From: an uncultured Eubacteriales bacterium
GTDB lineage: Bacteria; Bacillota; Clostridia; Monoglobales; Monoglobaceae
Reading direction: 5' to 3'
Length of the DNA stretch: 9,008 bases
Assembly: GCA_900552305.1 (NCBI GenBank)
Contig: URZD01000084.1
Coordinates: forward strand, 1-9,008
A program made the translations under genes and the position numbers. Within the stretch, counting starts at the first letter, position 1; each line of letters begins with the position of its first letter. Below the pieces are notes generated by a model, which saw only the letters and a program-made list of their open reading frames with translations, ran no database searches and was not told the origin of the DNA. Shown here piece by piece: positions 1 to 5,665 of the stretch.

Positions 1-733
1 TTGTGCCTTCTCTTGTCGGCTTGCCCTCCGGCTGATTGTCGCCGTAGAGCGACGCCTCGCCGCCGTTGAATTTGTAGCTGTAGAGCTTTGACATATTTTT
101 CTTTTCCGCAGCTTCGCGGCAGGAATCCACGTCCGCGCCCATTGTAAAGTACGAATGAAAGTTTCTGCCCTGAACGGTAGGAACTCCCGCACGGTAAAGC
201 ACGTCGGCATCGCCGGTCGTATCGATTATCATCTTCGCTCCGTAGGTCTGACAGCCGGTTTTATTCTCAACCGCAAGTCCGCGGCAGACATTGCCGTCCA
301 TTATCGGCTCGGTTATAATTGTGTCAAAAAGCAGGTCAACCCCTTCGTTTTTGACAAGCTCCGTCATTGCAAGCGTAAAAATCGGAGCCGAAAAACGCGT
401 AAGATACCGCACGTTGGTTTTTCCAAACCCCGGCTCGCCGTTTTGCCACTCCTTCGGGATGGTGTCATAGCCGTACTTAACCGAAAGCCGAAGCAGCTCC
501 TCCGCCATTCCCTTAATTATCTGAACTCCTCTGCCGTTGCACATCGGCACAAACAGATTTATAAGTCCGGTTGTCGCAAGTCCGCCAAGACCTACCGTTT
601 TCTCAATAAGAAGAACGCTTTTCCCCATTCTCCGCACCGAAACCGCGGCTGCAACACCCGCGACGCCGCCGCCGGCAACGATTACGTCATAGTCTTTAAC
701 GTGTTCGGCTTTTCTTTCAATAATATCCTTCAT
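1..733 (-). CDS. FAD-dependent oxidoreductase, N-terminal part (cut by window edge)
   Basis: The reading frame is open from the ATG at 733 to the left edge, giving 244 residues without a stop; the C-terminal part lies outside the window. The N-terminus is a classical Rossmann FAD-binding fold: a beta strand YDVIVAGGGVAGVAAA (residues 15-30, GxGxxG-type dinucleotide loop) is followed by an acidic residue at the end of the second strand (LLIEK, E44), which normally binds the adenosine ribose. A GLGGLATTG segment (residues 48-56) and IDTTGDADVLYRAGVP (residues 170-185) fit the FAD_oxidored (PF12831) family, the latter being the second FAD-contact motif. No signal peptide or membrane segment is visible, so it is probably cytoplasmic. 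A GGTGG lies about 7 nt before the start as a modest ribosome binding site. It begins 23 bp after the nucleotidyltransferase stop with no terminator between, so it is probably co-transcribed with it. The substrate cannot be told from the sequence. Confidence 0.88.
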   Translation of the reverse strand, partial: MKDIIERKAEHVKDYDVIVAGGGVAGVAAAVSVRRMGKSVLLIEKTVGLGGLATTGLINLFVPMCNGRGVQIIKGMAEELLRLSVKYGYDTIPKEWQNGEPGFGKTNVRYLTRFSAPIFTLAMTELVKNEGVDLLFDTIITEPIMDGNVCRGLAVENKTGCQTYGAKMIIDTTGDADVLYRAGVPTVQGRNFHSYFTMGADVDSCREAAEKKNMSKLYSYKFNGGEASLYGDNQPEGKPTREGT

Positions 734-756
734 GTTCTGCCACCATCTTTTGTTTT

Positions 757-1614
757 TTAAGAAATACCGTTGTATTTTCCTTCTTCAACGAGCTTTTTCA
801 TCGCTGCGCTGACAGTTTCTTTATCCTCTTTGTATGTCATCCCGTACCAACGGTCGGGACTTCTGAGTACCTTTACGTCCGCCTCACCGTTTTTTATCAG
901 AGTATCGACCACATCGGGAACGAGATATTCCTCCTTTGTAATATCGCGGGTTTCTTTAAATTTTTTAAATTCTCTGTCAAGATACCCGAATATCTCCGGC
1001 GTGAATCCCCACAAATTCATCGAAACAACAGTGCCGTGCGGCAGAGTAACCATGTTTCCGTTTTCATCCGGGTACTCTGTTCCCTTTATTTCGCGGGTTT
1101 CGCGTATTCCGGTAAGGTAGCCGTCCTCAACGCGGCATACTCCGCGCGTAACCGTGCCGTTGTCGGTCGTGGTCTGCTCCAAATCGTAAGCAACCATAGC
1201 AAAATGGCTGTCTGACGCGGTTTGCAAAAAGCTGTTTATCTCTGTATATGCCTGCTTTCCGTAGTAATCGTCCGCGTTTATTATTGCAAACGGAGTTTTT
1301 ACCTTGTCACGGCAGCAAAGAATCGCGTGACCTGTTCCCCACGGCTTTTTTCTGCCTTCAGGGAGGTCGTCTGTCGGCTGAAATACATAATCTATGTCAA
1401 TATACTTTTTAACCCTGTTTCCGACAATGTGCTTGAAGTCCTCCTCCATTTCCTTCTTGATTACAAACACAACGTTGTTAAAGCCTGCTTCCTTCGCGTC
1501 AAATGCGGAAAAGTCCATAAGAAATTCGCCGCCCGGTCCGACCGGCTCCATCTGTTTGAGTCCTCCAAATCTGCTGCCCATTCCGGCAGCCATAACAACC
1601 AGAGTAGTATCCAT
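757..1614 (-). CDS. Sugar-phosphate nucleotidyltransferase (NTP_transferase family)
   Basis: This 285-residue cytoplasmic protein looks complete and has the GT-A-like nucleotidyltransferase fold. Its N-terminal signature MAAGMGSRFGGLKQ (residues 8-21) is the G-rich nucleotide-binding loop with the usual lysine (K20). PWGTGHA (residues 91-97) and INADDYYG (residues 112-119) follow; D115/D116 are in the position of the metal-binding aspartate. SMNLWGF (residues 198-204) and a late W-G-x-T segment (residues 256-260) match a Firmicutes/Bacteroidetes group annotated as nucleotidyltransferases related to glucose-1-phosphate uridylyl- or thymidylyltransferases. The expected reaction is NTP plus sugar 1-phosphate (or a phospho-alcohol) giving the NDP-activated compound and diphosphate; the actual substrate is unknown. 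Start ATG at 1614 is supported by the motif beginning at once and by AAGG/GGTG purine stretches upstream. It is the first gene of a probable two-gene operon with the FAD oxidoreductase. Confidence 0.88.
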   Translation of the reverse strand: MDTTLVVMAAGMGSRFGGLKQMEPVGPGGEFLMDFSAFDAKEAGFNNVVFVIKKEMEEDFKHIVGNRVKKYIDIDYVFQPTDDLPEGRKKPWGTGHAILCCRDKVKTPFAIINADDYYGKQAYTEINSFLQTASDSHFAMVAYDLEQTTTDNGTVTRGVCRVEDGYLTGIRETREIKGTEYPDENGNMVTLPHGTVVSMNLWGFTPEIFGYLDREFKKFKETRDITKEEYLVPDVVDTLIKNGEADVKVLRSPDRWYGMTYKEDKETVSAAMKKLVEEGKYNGIS

Positions 1615-1666
1615 AAATTCACCGATTACCTTTCTGCTTTTACAGCATTTTTAATCAATTTAAACA

Positions 1667-1686
1667 TCGGACGTATCTATGTCCGA
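1667..1686 (-). other. Small inverted repeat in the 5' leader of the nucleotidyltransferase
   Basis: TCGGAC and GTCCGA arms (6 bp) are separated by 8 nt, just downstream of the predicted transcription start. It could be an operator for a repressor or a short RNA hairpin. There is no T-tract next to it, so it is not a terminator. Only the symmetry is seen; the role is inference. Confidence 0.4.
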
Positions 1687-1699
1687 CACAGATATAAAT

Positions 1700-1728
1700 A
1701 TTATAGCACGCTTTTTAAATTACTTCAA
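1700..1728 (-). promoter_or_regulatory. Sigma-A promoter for the nucleotidyltransferase / FAD oxidoreductase operon
   Basis: On the minus strand TTGAAG (1723-1728) and a perfect TATAAT (1700-1705) are separated by 17 bp. Transcription would start near 1693, leaving a leader of about 80 nt before the ATG at 1614. Confidence 0.8.
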
Positions 1729-1814
1729 GCACTTTTCTTGTATAATCGAAAATAATTTTTGTTTCTTTTGTATAAACTTTAAGGAATATTATCGTCGATA
1801 CGGCTTAAAGGGCT

Positions 1815-1836
1815 GAAAAAATCGAAATTTTCCGAT
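1815..1836 (-). terminator. Weak candidate terminator after the GGDEF gene
   Basis: About 7 nt after the TAG stop at 1844-1846 the minus strand has ATCG / CGAT arms whose inner bases extend the stem with A-T and G-T pairs, followed by a run of six T. The stem is short and AT-rich, so termination may be inefficient, but it is the only candidate before the next promoter. Confidence 0.35.
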
Positions 1837-1843
1837 AAAGCAG

Positions 1844-3238
1844 CTAATTATTTTTCTCGCCGATGCTTTCTTCATCGGTATAGCTCCCCAAAACATAGCA
1901 GGCGCGGCCGTTCCGCTTTGCCTCATACAAAAGCAAATCGGTTTTATCCATAAGCTGTGTCATGTCTGCGGGAAACGCAAACCGACACCCGCCTATACTG
2001 CAGCTTACCTTATGTCCGTTGCCGAGTATATCCGAAATCTCTCTCAAAAAACCGTCGAGAGCTTTTTTCATTTCCTCCTCAGATACAGCTTTTTTATCAA
2101 TTAAAACCGCAAACTCATCTCCGCCCATTCTGCCTGTTATTCCGCAATTATAAAATGTGTTTTTCAAAACAAACACAACCTCTCTGAGCACATTATCGCC
2201 CGCGGTATGCCCAAGAGTATCGTTTATTGTTTTGAAATTGTCAATATCAAAAAGCAAAAACCAACCTTCTGTACAAATATGTGGGTCAAAGTTTTTCTGT
2301 GCTCTTTCACAGCAGTTAATAAAAATCCTACGCCCCATTACGTTTGTAACCGCGTCAAACTCACCGAGAAAATTTCTGTAAGCAGTGTACTGATAACCTA
2401 AAGCCAAAACTGTAATACTTATAATATTCAAAGAAAAAACAGCCGCCATAAACTGAATCTGGAGATGAATAATATCAGCTCTTACCGTAAAAGAATTTGA
2501 TATTTTGTAAAAATCAAGCACATACAACATTCTTTCCGCAAAATACCATGCAGCCGCAACGGTCATGCCGAGAACAAAAACCGTAAACAGCGAAACAAGC
2601 GTTCGTTTTTTACCCGAATCAATATATTCAATATGTCTTGAGTGATCTATAGCGGTCTTTACCGTTAATATCTTTTTATTATAAATCCGCCATGTAAGCT
2701 CCGTAACCGCAATACAAACAAGCGATGAAAGAATATTACTCAGCACAAGATAGCGGGATTGAAAATATCCGGCTGTGCTGCCTTTAAAAAATATATCCAT
2801 TGCTGCCAAAACAAGCAACGCGTGAGTTATTGGGGAAAGCGCCGAAACGATACGCATATAAAGCTGTGGATTTTTCCGTTTTTTCGCCGCACTAAAGGCA
2901 AGTCCCGCAATCAGTCCGAACAGCGTTCTTGTCCCAAGCGCAAGAACAACGCTCCCAAGCGGATTTCCGCTCATAAACGGAGAAAACAGCATATCTGCCG
3001 CAAACGCATAAGAAACACATGATTTATACATACTTGCTAAGCCGAATACCGCACCGATTACCGTTGACTGCACGGTACCCAAAATGCACGCGGCAACCAA
3101 AATCGGAATATAAGCGAATGTAACCGAAATCGGCGGAATATGTATATAGCCGAGAAACGTGAACGACATCAAAATTTCAAATGCAATTAAAATCAGAAAA
3201 ATATATAGGTCAAATGAGGATGTTTTACGTCTTTTCAT
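1844..3238 (-). CDS. Membrane diguanylate cyclase with ECF-transporter S-component-like sensor domain
   Basis: This 464-residue protein has three parts. Residues 1 to about 190 form about six hydrophobic segments resembling the substrate-binding S component of ECF vitamin transporters: an IPPISVTFAYIPILVAACILG stretch (34-54), then GAVFGL (62-67), the family-like GTRTLFGLIAGLAF (102-115) and a late ITHALLVLAAMDIFF (137-151). Two more membrane segments (about 211-234 and 257-283) enclose a short outside loop. Residues about 290-452 are a GGDEF domain: FDIDNFKTINDTLGH (330-344, metal site D331), GD at 347-348, an intact GGDEF (372-376), SIGG (414-417) and YEAKRNGR (438-445). It should make cyclic-di-GMP from two GTP at the inner membrane face. 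The RxxD inhibitory I-site is absent (YNCG at the aligned place). GAGAGGT before the ATG supports the start. It is a monocistronic unit with its own promoter. The ligand is unknown, and no EcfA/EcfT genes lie nearby. Confidence 0.87.
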   Translation of the reverse strand: MKRRKTSSFDLYIFLILIAFEILMSFTFLGYIHIPPISVTFAYIPILVAACILGTVQSTVIGAVFGLASMYKSCVSYAFAADMLFSPFMSGNPLGSVVLALGTRTLFGLIAGLAFSAAKKRKNPQLYMRIVSALSPITHALLVLAAMDIFFKGSTAGYFQSRYLVLSNILSSLVCIAVTELTWRIYNKKILTVKTAIDHSRHIEYIDSGKKRTLVSLFTVFVLGMTVAAAWYFAERMLYVLDFYKISNSFTVRADIIHLQIQFMAAVFSLNIISITVLALGYQYTAYRNFLGEFDAVTNVMGRRIFINCCERAQKNFDPHICTEGWFLLFDIDNFKTINDTLGHTAGDNVLREVVFVLKNTFYNCGITGRMGGDEFAVLIDKKAVSEEEMKKALDGFLREISDILGNGHKVSCSIGGCRFAFPADMTQLMDKTDLLLYEAKRNGRACYVLGSYTDEESIGEKNN

Positions 3239-3375
3239 AGTGATACCTCTCGATTTTTAAATTACAGTAATATACCCAAATAAGCTGCCAATCGCGCTAA
3301 AAGGCAAGTTTTTACAATATTTGGCTGTTATAGTGTTTGCAGTTGACTATATCAGCAGGCGGCAAACACTTAATT
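3239..3375 (-). promoter_or_regulatory. Structured 5' leader of the GGDEF gene, possible cis-regulatory RNA
   Basis: The predicted transcript begins near 3376, so the leader is about 138 nt. Two stem-loops can be drawn. The first has AGTGTTTGC / GCAAACACT arms (3362-3370 with 3332-3340, 9 bp, 21-nt loop). The second has CCAAATA / TATTTGG arms (3318-3324 with 3276-3282, 7 bp) with an inner TGCC / GGCA pairing (3303-3306 with 3286-3289). The ribosome binding site lies outside both. I looked for the conserved core of the GEMM c-di-GMP riboswitch and did not see it. No known class is recognised. Confidence 0.4.
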
Positions 3376-3382
3376 ATATAAC

Positions 3383-3411
3383 AGTATACCACAGCTTTCG
3401 CCTTTTTTCAA
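3383..3411 (-). promoter_or_regulatory. Sigma-A promoter for the ECF-S-like GGDEF gene
   Basis: On the minus strand TTGAAA (3406-3411) and TATACT (3383-3388) are 17 bp apart. An inverted repeat arm (ATAACAG on the plus strand, 3378-3384) overlaps the -10 box and pairs with CTGTTAT at 3325-3331, so the start region is embedded in dyad symmetry. Confidence 0.8.
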
Positions 3412-3626
3412 GTATTTTTAAAAAGACAAAAATTTGAATTGCAATTTCTAAAATTAAATATAATGTATCTGTAAATATTTATCAGTATCTTAACAAAGGC
3501 AAAACATATCTAAAGAAATTTTTTCTTGTTATACTCCGTCTATTAGCAAAGAGCTGAAAGGTCTAAATAATTTATGTAACAAATTTATGTAACAAAAGTT
3601 ACACGTCATACGCGGCAATTATATAC
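3412..3626. other. AT-rich intergenic stretch, no gene seen
   Basis: Together with the promoter, leader and terminator described separately, this fills the 449-bp gap between the GGDEF and SLH genes. No reading frame with a ribosome binding site and no RNA gene is seen. It holds only a short tandem repeat with an adjoining inverted repeat (3569-3603) and AT-rich filler. Confidence 0.6.
3569..3603. repeat. 13-bp tandem repeat followed by a short inverted repeat
   Basis: AATTTATGTAACA occurs twice head to tail (3569-3581, 3582-3594). The second copy ends in TGTAAC, which forms an inverted repeat with GTTACA four bases further on (3588-3593 and 3598-3603). It could be a protein-binding site or a simple slippage duplication. 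Confidence 0.7.
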
Positions 3627-3653
3627 AAAAAGCGGGCGCATATATGCGCCCGC
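3627..3653 (-). terminator. Intrinsic terminator of the SLH gene
   Basis: A perfect 22-nt palindrome (3632-3653; GC-rich arms GCGGGCGCA / TGCGCCCGC around a central TATA) is followed on the minus strand by five T. It lies 34 bp after the stop codon at 3688-3690 and is the strongest minus-strand terminator inside the window. Confidence 0.92.
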
Positions 3654-3687
3654 CGAATAAACAGCACTTGCTTTTTGCTTTGCAGCT

Positions 3688-5526
3688 TTATTCTGCAAAG
3701 GTCTTGTCAACGATAAGAGTTTTGCTTACAAGCTCTGTCCACTTCTCGATTGCCTCGCCGGCACTTCTCTCAAAGTTGTGTGAGTTTGTGGCCTCGAGAA
3801 TATCATAGTAGTATGATGTTCCCTCCGGATTGTCGCTCCACTGTGTAGCCTTCTCATTTAAACCCTTTGCATCAACATGACGGTTGAGCATATTATTCAT
3901 GATTTTGATTACATCAGCACGAGTGATATATTCATCGGGTCTGAATGTGCCGTCAGCATAGCCTTCGAGCCAACCCTTATCGGCAGCTGTCTGGATATAA
4001 CCCTTTGCCCAGTGACCGTCAATGTCTCTGTAGTAATCGCCGTCTGTTGTTCTTGCTTCGGTAAATCTTGCAACAATAGTAACAAACTCAGCTCTTGTGA
4101 TATTGTTCTCCGGTTTAAATGTGCCGTCCTCATATCCCTTGATATATCCGCCGTTAGCCATTGTCGAAACAGCTTCATTTGACCATCTTGTGCTGTCAAC
4201 ATCACTAAACGAATTTGTGGCGCTGTAAATTTTTGTTCTTGCGTCAGTCTTTAAAAGTCTGTAAAGAATTGTAGCAACCTCTTCGCGGCTGATGTTGTTA
4301 AGCGGCTTGATTGTTCCGTCAGGGTAACCTGCGATATAAGCCAAATGCTCATCGTTGAATACATCCGGTGTTTCTTCCTCAATCCATCTTGAATAAAGGA
4401 CCGTGTCCTTTGTGACCTTATACTCTCCGCTCAGTTTCTTTGAGAAAGTTGTATCTTCATAGAAACCGTCGAATATATAACCAGCCTTTGTCGGCTTTTT
4501 TATCTCATCAAGATTGATTGTAGCATTTCTGTCAACCTCCATTCCGTTAATGAGGGTTGTGTCGGAGTTTACATCAAACATAACGATAACCTTTGTCTTG
4601 GGGATACTCTCGTCACCGTTGCTTCCGCCGCCGCTTCCGCCGCCGTACGTTCTGTTGTAGATGTAAATCCACGCATCATCAATATCCTCGCCGTTAATCG
4701 GTGTTGACAAATCTGTTGACGCCTGCTGAATACCGTTGTATGAAATGTATGCGGTATCACCATCGTCATCGAACACTGTAGTAGCGCCTGTTACCGTACC
4801 TTTAATTTTGTAAGGCGCACTGCCTGTAAGAGCCGATGTCTTAACGCCGCTGCACTCTATTGTCATGTCCGAAAAATAATTTGCACTTGCATCCTCAAGC
4901 TGAGCTTTTGTTACAAAGTTATTTGCACCATCCGGACTCTGTACCTCAACAGTTATTGTAAGAGTTGTCTCGTCACCGTTTACGGCAGTTGCTCTGCTTT
5001 TTTCCTTAAAAATTCTCTTGCTGTCAGCACTGAAACCTTCCATAGTCTTGTTGTCGGCAAGAAAATCTGCGGGCAACTCAAGAGCTGTCGGATATGTAAT
5101 CGTTATTAAAAATTCGCCCTTTACCTTCTGTGCGTCAAGTTTTGCCTTTGTAGCTGTTTTCTGAGCATCGGAAAGAGCCTCGTCTGTCTCTATAAGAGTT
5201 TTTCCGGCATTTATATACCTAACAAAAGCATCCTTTACCGCACCCATATACAATGTTGTCTTAAAGTCAAACGTCGGAAAATCAGCCGAGCTTGCCTTTC
5301 TTACAACAATCGGACCTTCGGAAAATTCCGTGTCATCACTGTTCTTTACCTGAATGTTTGTTTCCACCTTAACCGTTCTGTTCTCAAGCGCTGCAGCTGA
5401 AAGCTTACCTTCCATATACCGACCTATCGTTGAAAGAGTACCGAGATGATCGTACGCAAATGCACCGCATGACATAACCGTCAGCATAGCTGCGACCAAA
5501 ACGATTGAAATCAATCCTTTTTTCAT
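3688..5526 (-). CDS. Secreted S-layer homology (SLH) domain protein with InlB-type B-repeat
   Basis: This 612-residue exported surface protein begins with a signal peptide: lysines at 2-3, a hydrophobic core to about residue 18, and a likely cut after AFA (residue 24). Cys20 sits in a poor lipobox, so lipidation is less likely. Residues 25 to about 292 are a large extracellular region I do not recognise. A GGGSGGGSNG linker (295-304) leads to a Listeria-Bacteroides (Flg_new / InlB B-repeat) unit, with AGYIFDGFYEDTTFSKKL (348-365) and VLYSRW (376-381). Three SLH units follow: about 388-425 (short, with YPDG and SREE), about 439-487 (WSNEAV, YEDGTFKP, TRAE) and about 499-548 (HWAKGYI, YADGTFRP, TRAD). 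SLH units bind pyruvylated secondary wall polysaccharide, anchoring the protein to the wall. The 60-residue tail (WSDNP, YYYDILEATNSHNFER, EKW) is common after SLH units in Clostridia. TAGGAGG 8 nt before the ATG fixes the start. It is monocistronic; its role beyond the cell surface is unknown. Confidence 0.92.
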   Translation of the reverse strand: MKKGLISIVLVAAMLTVMSCGAFAYDHLGTLSTIGRYMEGKLSAAALENRTVKVETNIQVKNSDDTEFSEGPIVVRKASSADFPTFDFKTTLYMGAVKDAFVRYINAGKTLIETDEALSDAQKTATKAKLDAQKVKGEFLITITYPTALELPADFLADNKTMEGFSADSKRIFKEKSRATAVNGDETTLTITVEVQSPDGANNFVTKAQLEDASANYFSDMTIECSGVKTSALTGSAPYKIKGTVTGATTVFDDDGDTAYISYNGIQQASTDLSTPINGEDIDDAWIYIYNRTYGGGSGGGSNGDESIPKTKVIVMFDVNSDTTLINGMEVDRNATINLDEIKKPTKAGYIFDGFYEDTTFSKKLSGEYKVTKDTVLYSRWIEEETPDVFNDEHLAYIAGYPDGTIKPLNNISREEVATILYRLLKTDARTKIYSATNSFSDVDSTRWSNEAVSTMANGGYIKGYEDGTFKPENNITRAEFVTIVARFTEARTTDGDYYRDIDGHWAKGYIQTAADKGWLEGYADGTFRPDEYITRADVIKIMNNMLNRHVDAKGLNEKATQWSDNPEGTSYYYDILEATNSHNFERSAGEAIEKWTELVSKTLIVDKTFAE

Positions 5527-5537
5527 AATCTTTCCTC

Positions 5538-5543
5538 CTAATG
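5538..5543 (-). promoter_or_regulatory. Strong ribosome binding site of the SLH gene
   Basis: The minus strand reads TTAGGAGGAAAGATT directly before the ATG at 5526. It is close to a perfect Shine-Dalgarno and fits a protein made in large amounts. The position is approximate to one or two bases. Confidence 0.75.
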
Positions 5544-5588
5544 TTATTGGATTTTATTTAATAATTACCATTGCATATTATATTATTA

Positions 5589-5617
5589 AGAATAGCACAT
5601 CCTTGCTTTTTTGTCAA
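5589..5617 (-). promoter_or_regulatory. Sigma-A promoter of the SLH gene
   Basis: On the minus strand a perfect TTGACA (5612-5617) and TATTCT (5589-5594) are 17 bp apart. The start would be near 5582, with a leader of about 55 nt. No convincing GC-containing terminator precedes it after the acyl-CoA ligase stop at 5666, so some read-through from the upstream operon is possible. Confidence 0.85.
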
Positions 5618-5665
5618 GTATTCACAGTAAAATTCTTAATAAAATTTATGCTTTAATTTTTATCC

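Noticed and set aside
155..760. Plus-strand open frame of 201 codons
   Set aside because: It lies opposite the FAD oxidoreductase, is rich in Arg/Lys/His/Asn as mirror frames are, and has no recognisable domain or ribosome binding site.
1222..1755. Plus-strand open frame of 177 codons
   Set aside because: It mirrors the nucleotidyltransferase and runs across that gene's promoter; no family resemblance.
3239..3376. GEMM-type cyclic-di-GMP riboswitch before the GGDEF gene
   Set aside because: The conserved core sequence of that class was looked for and not seen; only unassigned hairpins remain.
3426..3464. Plus-strand promoter-like TTGAAT / TATAAT
   Set aside because: The spacer is 19 bp, the region is uniformly AT-rich and no plus-strand gene follows.
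5461..5472. Lipoprotein signal around Cys20 of the SLH protein
   Set aside because: VMSC is a poor lipobox, and a standard AFA cleavage site follows four residues later.
5618..5665. Terminator after the acyl-CoA ligase
   Set aside because: Only A/T pairings (AAAATT / AATTTT) can be drawn, with no GC stem and no fitting T-tract.
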